64,000 nt of DNA from Ancylobacter lacus. GTDB taxonomy: Bacteria; Pseudomonadota; Alphaproteobacteria; Rhizobiales; Xanthobacteraceae. The notes beneath the pieces were generated by a model. It saw nothing but the letters and a program-made list of their open reading frames with translations. It had not been told where the DNA came from and did not search any database. Shown piece after piece: positions 9,897 to 18,549 of the stretch (within the stretch, counting starts at the first letter, position 1; the number at the start of each line of letters is the position of its first letter). The stretch covers positions 1 to 64,000 of the forward strand of contig NZ_JAHBGE010000018.1 in the NCBI RefSeq assembly GCF_018390635.1. The letters run 5' to 3'. Position numbers and translations under genes: made by a program.

Positions 9897-11027
9897 ATGA
9901 TCCGCCGTGCGCCGTCCCTCACGAGCCCGAGCCTGAGCCGCCGCGACGCGCTGCGCCACGCCGGCACCGCCGCGCTGTTCGCTGCCCTCGCCGGCAGCGT
10001 CGATGTCAGCCGCCCGGCCTATGCCGGCACCGAGAAGCTCACCGGCCCGCTCAACGTGCTCGCCTGGGCGGGCTATGACGATCCCGAGCTGATGAAGGGC
10101 TTCACCGAGGCCACCGGGGTCGAGCTGAACGTGAAGGAAGCCGACAGCAACGGCGCCCAGCTCGATCTGGTGCGGGCCGGCACGGTGAAGTTCGACGTCA
10201 TCAACCCGGACGCGGTGTGGACCGCCAAATTCGCCAGGGCCGGCCTCACCCTGCCGATCGACCCGGCGAGCCTGCCCTCCATGGGCGACTTCTTCCCGAT
10301 GTTCCGCAACCGGCCCGAGACGATGTACGAGGGTAAGCTGTATGGCGTGCCGACCCGGTTCGGCGTCAACGGCTTCGTCTACTGGCCCGACAAGATTTCC
10401 CCCGCCTCGGCGCGCGAGGCCGCCCTGGCGTGGGACCCCGCGCTGAAGGAGCGGGTCGAGATCATCGACTGGCCCGAGCTCTATCTCTGGATGGCCGGGC
10501 TCTGGCTCGGCATGCCCGCCCCCGAGACCGCCACCGGCCCGGAGCTGCAGAAGATCCTCGACCGGATGATCGCCTTCCGTCCCAACATGCGGGCGCTGCA
10601 GGCCGACATGGGCACGGTGAAGTCCGACCTCGTGAACCGCGAGGCCTGGATGGTGTGGGGCGCCTCCAGCGACAATGTCGCGACCACCGCCAAGCTCGCC
10701 GGCGCCAATGTCGAGCTGACCATTCCCGACCAGGGCGGCGCGATGTGGATGGAGACGCTGCAGATCGTGCGCGGCACCGAGCATCTCGCCTCGGCGCTGG
10801 CCTACGTCAATTACATGACCAGCGCCAAGGCGGCGAAGCAGATGGCCTGGGGCGCCGACAAGTTCGCCGTGACCAACGCCAAGGTGATGGAGCTGCTCAC
10901 CGCCGAGCAGGTGAAGATCCTGGGTCTCGACAAGATCGAGGAATGGGCCTCCAAGTGCCGGATGAGCCAGGCCCCGGTCGACGAGGCGGCGTGGGCCGAC
11001 GCCTGGCAGCGCTTCAAGACCGCCTGA
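9897..11027 (+). CDS. Spermidine/putrescine-type ABC transporter substrate-binding protein
   Basis: A 376-residue periplasmic binding protein related to PotD/PotF (extracellular solute-binding family 1/8). The N-terminus carries a twin-arginine-like SRRDAL motif before a hydrophobic stretch and a SRPAYAG cleavage region. The mature protein starts with LTGPLNVLAWAGYDDPELMKGF, the usual first strand of this group. It is the first gene of a unit containing two permeases and an ATPase. The polyamine-binding acidic residues cannot be assigned, and relatives bind many cationic or zwitterionic ligands, so the ligand is open. Start chosen at ATG 9897 behind a GGAGAG sequence. Confidence 0.88.
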   Translation: MIRRAPSLTSPSLSRRDALRHAGTAALFAALAGSVDVSRPAYAGTEKLTGPLNVLAWAGYDDPELMKGFTEATGVELNVKEADSNGAQLDLVRAGTVKFDVINPDAVWTAKFARAGLTLPIDPASLPSMGDFFPMFRNRPETMYEGKLYGVPTRFGVNGFVYWPDKISPASAREAALAWDPALKERVEIIDWPELYLWMAGLWLGMPAPETATGPELQKILDRMIAFRPNMRALQADMGTVKSDLVNREAWMVWGASSDNVATTAKLAGANVELTIPDQGGAMWMETLQIVRGTEHLASALAYVNYMTSAKAAKQMAWGADKFAVTNAKVMELLTAEQVKILGLDKIEEWASKCRMSQAPVDEAAWADAWQRFKTA

Positions 11028-11082
11028 TTTTCCGGCCCCGCCCGCTCCCGGCGCCCGCCGGGGCGGGCGCGGCGCCGCAGCG

Positions 11083-11862
11083 ATGGACTTTCCCGTGATG
11101 ACCCACACCGCCCCCGGCCACCGCCCCATCCGCCTGCGCGTCGTCGTGCCGGTGCTCGACAGCCGCGAGCTGGTCGGCAAGGCCGAGGCGGAATACCGCG
11201 GCTTCGCCCGGCCGGGCACGGAGGTTTCCGCCGTGCCGCTCGCCCGCGGCACCCACTCGATCGAGGCGGAATTCGACAGCGCGCTCGCCGCGCCGGAAAC
11301 CATCCGCCTCATCATCGAGGCGGAAGCCGCCGGCATCGACGCGGTGTCGATCTGCTGCTTCACCGATCCCGGCCTCGCCGCCGCGCGGGAATGCGTGTCG
11401 ATCCCGGTCATCGGCGAGGGCGAGGCGGCGCTGCACGCGGCGGCCATGCTTTCCATGCGCTTCACCGTGGTCATCACCGAGACGCCGCTGTTCCCGCTCA
11501 TCCGCCGGGTGGTGCACCGCTACGGACTGTCCGACCGCCTCGCCTCGGTGCGGGCGGCGGGGGCGAGCGTGCTGGCGCTGGACGAGACGCGGCTTCCCCA
11601 CCTCATCGCCGAATGCACCGACGCGGTGGAGCGCGACGGCGCCGAATGCATCGTCATGGGGTGCACCGGCACCGGCTTCGACATGGCCGCCGAGGTGGAG
11701 AGCGCGCTGGCGGCCCGCTTCGGCGTCCATGTCCCGGTCATCGATCCCGGCCGGGTGGCGGTGGCGATGGCGGAAGCCTTCGTCGGCGCCGGGCTGCGCC
11801 ACAGCAAGCTGACCTACCCCCGCCCCGCCTTCGCCCGCCGCGAATACGGCTTCGCCGGATGA
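11083..11862 (+). CDS. Asp/Glu/hydantoin racemase family protein
   Basis: A 259-residue protein of the Asp/Glu/hydantoin racemase superfamily, with the two expected catalytic cysteines: one in SICCFTDPG (around residue 88) and one in VMGCTGTG (around residue 193). Such enzymes interconvert enantiomers of amino acids or 5-substituted hydantoins without PLP. It sits between the substrate-binding protein and the permease genes, so its substrate is probably the imported compound. Its stop overlaps the permease start (ATGA at 11859). An alternative start is the ATG at 11098. Confidence 0.8.
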   Translation: MDFPVMTHTAPGHRPIRLRVVVPVLDSRELVGKAEAEYRGFARPGTEVSAVPLARGTHSIEAEFDSALAAPETIRLIIEAEAAGIDAVSICCFTDPGLAAARECVSIPVIGEGEAALHAAAMLSMRFTVVITETPLFPLIRRVVHRYGLSDRLASVRAAGASVLALDETRLPHLIAECTDAVERDGAECIVMGCTGTGFDMAAEVESALAARFGVHVPVIDPGRVAVAMAEAFVGAGLRHSKLTYPRPAFARREYGFAG

Positions 11863-12737
11863 GCGCGCCCGGCCCCGCCGCGCGCCGCGCCCGCCGTCTC
11901 GCCGCGGCCGGGCTGGCGCCGCTGCTGCTCTGGCAGTGCCTGTTCTTCCTGGTGCCGGTGGGCATTCTGGCGGTCATCAGCGTGTGGTCGATGGAGAACT
12001 ACCGGCTGACGCCCGACCTGACGCTGGCGAACTACACCGCCGCGCTGGGCAATGCCGCGGTGTGGCGCAGCCTGCTGCTCTCGGTGCGCACCGCGCTGTT
12101 CGTCACCGTGGCCTGCGGGCTTCTGGCCTATCCCATCGCCTATTTCATCGCCCGCAAGGTCGGCCGCCGGCTGCGCCTCGTGCTGCTGGTGGCGGTGGTG
12201 GCGCCGTTCTGGATCAGCATCGTCATGCGCATCGCGGCGTGGCGCATCCTGCTCGGCGAGCATGGGGTGATCAACCAGTTCCTTGTCGGCACCGGGCTAA
12301 TCGAGGCGCCGCTCGGCATCCTGCTTTATTCCCCGCTCTCCACCATGATCGGGCTGGTTTACGCCTATCTCCCGCTCTACGTGCTGCCGCTCTACGCCGC
12401 CATCGACCGCATCGAGCAAAGCTGGATTGACGCCGCCAAGGACCTGAACGCCGGCCCGCTGCGGGCGTTCTGGGAGGTCACGCTGCCGCTGTCCCTGCCG
12501 GGGCTCGTGGTCGGGGCGGTGTTCTGCTTCATCTTCGGTCTCGGCGAGTTCGTCACCCCGGCGCTGCTCGGCGGGGGCAAGCAATTGCTGCTCTCGCAGA
12601 TCATCCAGGATCAGTTCCAGCGCCGGCAGGACTGGCCGGGCGGGGCGGCCATCGCCATGGTGCTGATGGCGATGGTGATGGGCCTGCTGGCGGTCTCGAT
12701 GCGCTGGCTGCGGCGGGCGAGCGGAGAGCGGCCATGA
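11859..12737 (+). CDS. ABC transporter permease (PotB type)
   Basis: A 292-residue inner-membrane protein with about six membrane helices and the permease EAA-loop (DAAKDLNAGPLRAFWEVTLPLSLPG) that docks on the ATPase. It matches the PotB/CysTW permease group. It overlaps the racemase gene upstream and the second permease gene downstream by ATGA in both cases, so all are probably translationally coupled. Confidence 0.92.
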   Translation: MSAPGPAARRARRLAAAGLAPLLLWQCLFFLVPVGILAVISVWSMENYRLTPDLTLANYTAALGNAAVWRSLLLSVRTALFVTVACGLLAYPIAYFIARKVGRRLRLVLLVAVVAPFWISIVMRIAAWRILLGEHGVINQFLVGTGLIEAPLGILLYSPLSTMIGLVYAYLPLYVLPLYAAIDRIEQSWIDAAKDLNAGPLRAFWEVTLPLSLPGLVVGAVFCFIFGLGEFVTPALLGGGKQLLLSQIIQDQFQRRQDWPGGAAIAMVLMAMVMGLLAVSMRWLRRASGERP

Positions 12738-13546
12738 GCCTGCGCCGCCTGCTGCCCTCCGCCGGCCTGCTGGCCTTCACGGCCTATGCCGCCCTCATCT
12801 ATCTCTTCCTCTACCTGCCGATCGCGGTGATCGCGCTGTTCGCCTTCGATTCCCGGGCGATCTCCGGCCTGCCGCTGGCGGGCTTCACCACGCAATGGTT
12901 CGCCGCCGCCTTCGCCGACCCGGCGCTGGCCGGCTCAATGGCGACCAGCGCCCGGCTGGCGGCCGCCTCGGCGCTGCTGGCCACCGCGCTCGCCATGCCG
13001 GCGGCGATGGTGCTGGCGTGGTTTCCGCTGCGCTGGAAATCGGCCGTGCTGGCGCTGATGCTGGGGCCGGTGGTGCTGCCCCCGCTGGTGCTCGGCCTCG
13101 GCCTCGTGATGCTGGCGCGGGCCGCCCCCGGCATGATCGGCGAGCCCGCCATCATCATCGCCCACGCCACCATGACGTCGAGCTATGCCGCGCTCATGCT
13201 CTATTCCCGCCTGCTCGGCTTCCGCCGCTCCTACATCGAGGCGGCGATGGACCTCGGCGCGACGGAATGGGTGGTGTTCCGCGAGATCGTCCTGCCGCTC
13301 ACGGCGCCGGCGCTGGTCGCGGTGTTCCTGCTGGCCTTCACCGACGCCTTCGGCGAATTCATCGTCGCCTGGTTCGTGGCCGGCTTCACCAAGACGCTGC
13401 CGATCGTGATCTGGACCTCGCTGCGGCAGGTCATCTCGCCGAAGATCAACGCCGTCTCCACCCTCATCATCGCCGCGACGCTGCTGCTCAGCGTCGCCAG
13501 CCAGCTCTGGATTCTCCGCCAGGCCGGCCGGGCCCGGGAGTCCTGA
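12734..13546 (+). CDS. ABC transporter permease (PotC type)
   Basis: A 270-residue permease with about six helices and the EAA-loop EAAMDLGATEWVVFREIVLPL. It pairs with the preceding permease to form the channel of the importer. It ends 3 nt before the ATPase gene. Confidence 0.92.
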   Translation: MSLRRLLPSAGLLAFTAYAALIYLFLYLPIAVIALFAFDSRAISGLPLAGFTTQWFAAAFADPALAGSMATSARLAAASALLATALAMPAAMVLAWFPLRWKSAVLALMLGPVVLPPLVLGLGLVMLARAAPGMIGEPAIIIAHATMTSSYAALMLYSRLLGFRRSYIEAAMDLGATEWVVFREIVLPLTAPALVAVFLLAFTDAFGEFIVAWFVAGFTKTLPIVIWTSLRQVISPKINAVSTLIIAATLLLSVASQLWILRQAGRARES

Positions 13547-13549
13547 TCC

Positions 13550-14623
13550 ATGTCGCGGAGCGAAGGCGTGACCCTCGCCGGGGTCGTCAAGCGCTATGAG
13601 GGCCATCTCGCCGTCGCCGGCGTCTCGCTGGAGGTGCCGCGCGGCGCCTTCGTCACCCTGCTGGGGCCGAGCGGCTGCGGCAAGTCCACCCTGCTGCGCA
13701 TGATCAGCGGCTTTGCCGAGCCGACCTCCGGCGACATCCGCATCGGCGGCGCCTCGGTGGTCGGCCTGCCGCCCTACCGCCGCGACACCGCGATGGTGTT
13801 TCAGGACTACGCGCTGTTTCCCCACCGCACCGTTGAGGAGAACCTCGCCTTCGGCCTGCGCATTCGGCGGATGGACAAGCCGGCCATCCGCGCCCGGGTG
13901 GCCGCGATGCTGGAGATGCTCGGCCTCGCCGGGCTCGGCGGGCGGCGGGTGTCGGAGATTTCCGGCGGCCAGGCCCAGCGCGTCGCCCTCGGCCGGGCGC
14001 TGGTGGTGGAGCCGGCGGTGCTGCTGCTCGACGAGCCGCTCGGCGCGCTCGACCTCAAGCTGCGCAAGCAGATGCAGGCGGAGCTGAAGCGGCTGCACCG
14101 CGAGCTCGGCCTCACCTTCATCGCCGTGACCCACGACCAGGAAGAGGCGCTGAACCTCTCCGACTTCATCGCGGTGATGAATGCCGGCCGCATCGAGCAG
14201 TACGGCACGCCGGAGGAGGTCTATGCCCGGCCGGCCACGCGCTTCGTCGCCGATTTCGTCGGCGAGGCCAATCTGGTGCCGGCGACGGTGGAGCCGGACG
14301 GGCTGCGGCTGGAGGACGGCACCCGGCTGCCGCTGCCCGAGGGCGGGCCGGGCGCCGTCCGGGCCGCCGCCGGGGCCGCCGTCACCCTCGCGGTGCGGCC
14401 GGAAGCGGTGGAGGTGCACGCGGCCGCCACGGGGACGCGGCCCGGCCTCGCCGCGCGGGTCGAGGAGGTTCTCTATTCCGGCGCGGCGCGCCGGGTGATC
14501 GGCCGCACCGCGGCCGGCACGCGGCTGACCTCGCTGCAGCCGGGCGCGGCGGCGCCGCCGGAGCGCGGCAGCCTCGCCACCTTCTCATGGGCGCCGGCGG
14601 CGTCGTGGATCATCCCGGCCTGA
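13550..14623 (+). CDS. ABC transporter ATP-binding protein (PotA type)
   Basis: A 357-residue ATPase with Walker A (GPSGCGKST), Q-loop (VFQDYALFPH), ABC signature (SGGQAQR), Walker B (LLLDEPLGALD) and H-loop (AVTHDQEEA), followed by a C-terminal TOBE regulatory domain (about 270-355). Completes the importer with the binding protein and permeases upstream; DUF917 follows after 25 nt. Confidence 0.94.
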   Translation: MSRSEGVTLAGVVKRYEGHLAVAGVSLEVPRGAFVTLLGPSGCGKSTLLRMISGFAEPTSGDIRIGGASVVGLPPYRRDTAMVFQDYALFPHRTVEENLAFGLRIRRMDKPAIRARVAAMLEMLGLAGLGGRRVSEISGGQAQRVALGRALVVEPAVLLLDEPLGALDLKLRKQMQAELKRLHRELGLTFIAVTHDQEEALNLSDFIAVMNAGRIEQYGTPEEVYARPATRFVADFVGEANLVPATVEPDGLRLEDGTRLPLPEGGPGAVRAAAGAAVTLAVRPEAVEVHAAATGTRPGLAARVEEVLYSGAARRVIGRTAAGTRLTSLQPGAAAPPERGSLATFSWAPAASWIIPA

Positions 14624-14648
14624 GGCCGGCCTTTCGGAAAGAGCCTTC

Positions 14649-15752
14649 ATGCGAGAGATCGAGGCGGACGAGCTGGAGGCGCTGGCGATCGGCGCCGGCG
14701 TGCTCGGCACCGGCGGCGGCAACCACCCGCATCTGGAACTGATGTGCGCGCAGGAAGCCTATGCGCGCGGCAAAAGGGTGCGGATGCTCGACCCCGCCGA
14801 GCTGGACGACGACGCCCGCGTCGCCGTGCTGGCCTTCATGGGGGCTCCTCTGGTCACCAAGGAGCGGCTGCCCGAGCCGGTCTCGGCCTGCCGCGCCGTG
14901 CGGCTGATGGAGGCCCATGTCGGCCGCCGCTTCGACGCGGTGATGTCGGTGGAGATCGGCGGGGAGAACGCCTTCCTGCCGCTGCTGGTGGGCATGGAGC
15001 TCGACCTGCCGGTGGTCGATGCCGACGTCATGGGCCGCGCTTTCCCGGAGGTGCAGATGACCAGCTTCGCCATTCGCGGCCTGCCTATGGCCCCCTTCGC
15101 CATCGCCGACATCCGCGACAACGCGCTGATCATCGCCCACGCCGAGAACGCCGGCTGGACCGAGCGGCTCGGCCGCAGGGCGGTGGTGGAGCTGGGCTCC
15201 ATCGCCGGCACCTGCGGCGCGCCGCGCACCGGGGCCGAGGTGAAGGCGCATGCCATCCTCGGCTCGACCAGCCGGGCGATCCGGCTCGGCCGCGCGGTGG
15301 AGCGGGCGCGCCGCGCCCATGCCGACCCGGTGGCCGCTATCCTCGCGGCGGAGAGCGGCGCGCTGCTGCTGCGCGGCAAGGTGGAGGACGTCTCGCGCCG
15401 CATGGCGGAAGGCTTCGTGCGCGGGCAGGCCCGGCTCGGCGGCACCGGGACCGACGCCGGCCGCACCCTGCTGATCGACTTCCAGAACGAGTTCTCCGCC
15501 GCGCGCGAGGACGGCGCGGTGCTGGCCAGCGTGCCCGACCTCATCACCATCCTCGACGCGGTGACGGGCGAGGCGATCGGCGCCGAGGTCATCCGCTACG
15601 GCCAGCGCGTGGCGGTCATCGCCCTGCCGGCCGATCCCATCATGACCAGCCCGGCCGGGCTCGCGGCGGTGGGGCCGCGCGCCTTCGGCTTCGATTTCGA
15701 CTACACGCCCTTTGCGCGGCGCGCCGGCGCGGGCGGGGAGGCACGGCCATGA
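14649..15752 (+). CDS. DUF917 family protein, hydantoinase/oxoprolinase partner
   Basis: A 367-residue protein of the DUF917 family (PF06032). It has the conserved N-terminal LGTGGGNHP motif, a central PVVDADVMGRAFPEVQM and a GYxxxxA-like metal-rich C-terminal half. DUF917 proteins are nearly always encoded next to a hydantoinase/oxoprolinase N-terminal-domain protein, as here (ATGA overlap at 15749), and are thought to form one enzyme with it. The reaction is unknown; ATP-dependent opening of a cyclic amide is the family expectation. Confidence 0.85.
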   Translation: MREIEADELEALAIGAGVLGTGGGNHPHLELMCAQEAYARGKRVRMLDPAELDDDARVAVLAFMGAPLVTKERLPEPVSACRAVRLMEAHVGRRFDAVMSVEIGGENAFLPLLVGMELDLPVVDADVMGRAFPEVQMTSFAIRGLPMAPFAIADIRDNALIIAHAENAGWTERLGRRAVVELGSIAGTCGAPRTGAEVKAHAILGSTSRAIRLGRAVERARRAHADPVAAILAAESGALLLRGKVEDVSRRMAEGFVRGQARLGGTGTDAGRTLLIDFQNEFSAAREDGAVLASVPDLITILDAVTGEAIGAEVIRYGQRVAVIALPADPIMTSPAGLAAVGPRAFGFDFDYTPFARRAGAGGEARP

Positions 15753-17275
15753 AGCGCATCGGCATCGATGTCGGCGGCACCAACACCGACGGCGTGCTGC
15801 TGGACGGCACCCGCATCCTCTCCCGGGTGAAGACCGCCACCACCGCGGACGTCACCACCGGCGTGCGCGCCGCGCTGGCGCATGTGACGGCCGGCGCCGA
15901 TCCCGCCGGCCTCGCCGGGGTGATGATCGGCACCACCCATTTCACCAATGCGGTGATCGAGCGGCGCGGGGTGGAACGGGTCGCGGTGGTGCGCATCGGC
16001 CTGCCCGCCGCGGCGGTGCTGCCGCCGTTCACCGGCTGGCCGGCGGATCTGCGCCGCGCGGTGGAGGGGCCGGTCTTCATGCTGCGCGGCGGCCACGAGT
16101 TCGACGGCCGGCCGATCGTGCCGTTCGATGCCGAGGGCATGCGGCAGGCCGCCCGCGCCATCGCGGCGAGCGGGGTCGGCTCGGTCGCGGTCTGCGCGGT
16201 GTTCTCCCCCCTCACCGCCGCGGCGGAGGAGGAGGCCCGGGCGATCCTGGCGCAGGAGGCCCCCGGCGTCGCCGTCACCCTCTCCAGCGCGCTCGGCCGC
16301 ATCGGGCTCCTCGAGCGGGAAAACGCCGCCATCCTCAACAGCTGCCTGCACGGGCTCGCCCGCCGCACCGTCGCCGCCTTTCGTGACGCCATCGCCGCCA
16401 GCGGCCTCGCCGCCCCGCTCTACATCACCCAGAACGACGGCACCGTGGTGGTGGCGGAGGTGGCGGAGCGCTTTCCCGTGCTCTGCTTCGCCTCGGGCCC
16501 CACAAATTCCATGCGCGGCGCCGCGCTGCTCTCCGGCCGGCAGAACGCCATCGTGGTCGATGTCGGCGGCACCACCAGCGATGTCGGCGTGCTGGAGGGT
16601 GGCTTTCCCCGCGAGGCCAACAGCCGGGTCGACATTGGCGGGGTGCGCACCGTGTTCCGCATGCCGGACGTGGTCTCGATCGGGCTCGGCGGCGGCACCC
16701 GGGTCAGCACGGCGCCGTTCGGCATCGGGCCGGAAAGCGTCGGCTTCCGCATCCGCGAGGCGGCGCGGGTGTTCGGCGGCGACACCCTGACCCTGACCGA
16801 CATCGGCGTCGGCCTCGGCCTTGCCGCCATCGGCAGCCCCGCCCGGGTGGCGGGCCTCGATCCGGCGCTGCTGGCCCGCTGCCGCGACTGGATCCGCACC
16901 GCGCTGGAGGAGGTCATCGACCGCATGAAGACCAGTGCCGCCCCGGTTCCGGTGGTGGCGGTGGGGGGCGGCGCCTTCCTGGTGCCGGAGACGCTGGCGG
17001 GCGTCAGCGAGGTGGTGAAGGTGCCGGATGCCGGCGTCGCCAATGCGGTGGGCGCGGCCATGGCGCAGGTCAGCGGCGAGGTCGACCGCATCTTCCACGA
17101 CATGCCGCGCGAGGAGGCGGTGGCCCGCGCCCGCGCCGTCGCCGAGGCGCGGGCGGTCGAGGCGGGCGCGCAGCGGGAAAGCCTGGTGCTGCTCGACGTC
17201 GAGGACCTGCCGCTCGCCTATATTCCCGGCGACGCGCGTCGGGTAAGGGTGAGGGTGGTGGGCGACGTCCGGTGA
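15749..17275 (+). CDS. Hydantoinase/oxoprolinase family protein (HyuA-like, short form)
   Basis: A 508-residue ASKHA-fold protein with both phosphate-binding motifs: DVGGTNTDGVLLDG at the N-terminus and VVDVGGTTSDVG at about residues 268-279. It is shorter than 5-oxoprolinase or HyuA (about 690 residues), which fits the class that pairs with DUF917. Members use ATP to open hydantoins, 5-oxoproline or related lactams. With the racemase upstream, this suggests breakdown of a chiral cyclic amide taken up by the ABC importer; the substrate is not determined. Confidence 0.88.
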   Translation: MKRIGIDVGGTNTDGVLLDGTRILSRVKTATTADVTTGVRAALAHVTAGADPAGLAGVMIGTTHFTNAVIERRGVERVAVVRIGLPAAAVLPPFTGWPADLRRAVEGPVFMLRGGHEFDGRPIVPFDAEGMRQAARAIAASGVGSVAVCAVFSPLTAAAEEEARAILAQEAPGVAVTLSSALGRIGLLERENAAILNSCLHGLARRTVAAFRDAIAASGLAAPLYITQNDGTVVVAEVAERFPVLCFASGPTNSMRGAALLSGRQNAIVVDVGGTTSDVGVLEGGFPREANSRVDIGGVRTVFRMPDVVSIGLGGGTRVSTAPFGIGPESVGFRIREAARVFGGDTLTLTDIGVGLGLAAIGSPARVAGLDPALLARCRDWIRTALEEVIDRMKTSAAPVPVVAVGGGAFLVPETLAGVSEVVKVPDAGVANAVGAAMAQVSGEVDRIFHDMPREEAVARARAVAEARAVEAGAQRESLVLLDVEDLPLAYIPGDARRVRVRVVGDVR

Positions 17276-17301
17276 GCCCGCCCGGACCGTGAGCCTGCGC
17301 G

Positions 17302-18534
17302 ATGGACCTAGCCCCCCTTCCCCCCGACGTGACCCTGGCGGATGTCGAGGCCGCCGCCCGCCGCATCGCCGGCGCGGTGCCGCAGACCCCGTTCGTCCAC
17401 TCGCAAACCCTGTCGGACAAGCTCGGCGCCGAGGTGTGGCTGAAGTTCGAGAACCTCCAGTTCACCGCCTCCTTCAAGGAGCGGGGGGCGCTGAACAAGC
17501 TGCTCTCGCTCGCCGAGGACGAGAAGGCGCGCGGCGTCATCGCCGCCTCCGCCGGCAACCATGCCCAGGGCGTGGCCTATCACGCCCGCCGCGCCGGCAT
17601 CGCGGCGACCATCGTGATGCCGACCACCACGCCGAATCTCAAGGTCGAGCGGGTGCGCGAGCACGGCGCCCGGGTGGTGCTGCACGGGGCGGATTTCGCC
17701 GCGGCCGCGGCCGAGATGGGCCGGCGCGCCGCCGAGGAGGGGCTGACCGTGGTCCACCCCTTCGACGATCCCGCCATCATCGCCGGCCAGGGCACCGCGA
17801 CGCTGGAGATGTTGCAGGCCGTGCCCGCGCTCGACACGCTGGCGGTGCCGGTGGGTGGCGGCGGGCTGATCGCCGGGGCGGCGGTGGTCGCCCGCGCGCT
17901 GCGGCCGTCCCTGCGGGTGGTCGGGGTGCAGTCGGAGATCTTCCCCGGCATGGCGCGGGCGGTCGGCGGTTTCACCGGGGAGCCGATGCCGGGCTCCTCG
18001 GTCGCTGAGGGCATCGCCGTGACCGACCCCGGCCAGATCACCCGGCGCATCGTGAAGGCGGGCGTCGACGCCATCGCCGTGGTCGGCGAGGACGCCATCG
18101 AGGAGGCGATCGCCCTCGTGCTCGGCGTCGAGAAGACGCTGTGCGAGGGCGCCGGTGCCGCCGGCATCGCCGCCATGCTGGCGCGGCCCGACCTGTTCGC
18201 CGGCCGCCGCGTCGGCGTCATCCTCTCCGGCGGTAACATCGACACCCGGGTGCTGGTCGCGGTGCTGCAGCGCCATCTCACCCGGGCCGGACGCATGGTC
18301 CGGGTGCGGGCCGAGCTGCCGGACCACCCCGGCGCGCTGGCCCGGCTCACCGCCGTGGTGGCGGCGCAGGGCGGCAACATCTACGAGCTGCGCCACGAGC
18401 GTCTCGCCGCCGCCAGCCGCGCCAAGGAAAGCTCGGTGTCGCTGGACGTGGAGCTGCGCGACCCCGCCGACCTGCCCACGCTGATGGACAGCCTCGCCGC
18501 CGAGGGCTTCCGCGTCCGCCGCGACGAGTTCTGA
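17302..18534 (+). CDS. Threonine/serine ammonia-lyase (PLP-dependent), with C-terminal ACT domain
   Basis: A 410-residue fold-type II PLP enzyme. The Schiff-base lysine is K59 in FTASFKERGA; SAGNHAQGVA binds substrate and PLP, and VPVGGGGLIAG binds the phosphate. One ACT-like domain (about 335-410) gives the length of biodegradative/regulated threonine dehydratases. The family converts threonine or serine to a 2-oxoacid and ammonia; related enzymes act on 3-hydroxyaspartate. Its place at the end of the hydantoinase-like operon, 26 nt behind it, suggests it deaminates a beta-hydroxy amino acid released by that pathway rather than serving isoleucine synthesis. Confidence 0.85.
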   Translation: MDLAPLPPDVTLADVEAAARRIAGAVPQTPFVHSQTLSDKLGAEVWLKFENLQFTASFKERGALNKLLSLAEDEKARGVIAASAGNHAQGVAYHARRAGIAATIVMPTTTPNLKVERVREHGARVVLHGADFAAAAAEMGRRAAEEGLTVVHPFDDPAIIAGQGTATLEMLQAVPALDTLAVPVGGGGLIAGAAVVARALRPSLRVVGVQSEIFPGMARAVGGFTGEPMPGSSVAEGIAVTDPGQITRRIVKAGVDAIAVVGEDAIEEAIALVLGVEKTLCEGAGAAGIAAMLARPDLFAGRRVGVILSGGNIDTRVLVAVLQRHLTRAGRMVRVRAELPDHPGALARLTAVVAAQGGNIYELRHERLAAASRAKESSVSLDVELRDPADLPTLMDSLAAEGFRVRRDEF

Positions 18535-18549
18535 CCGCCCGACGCCGCC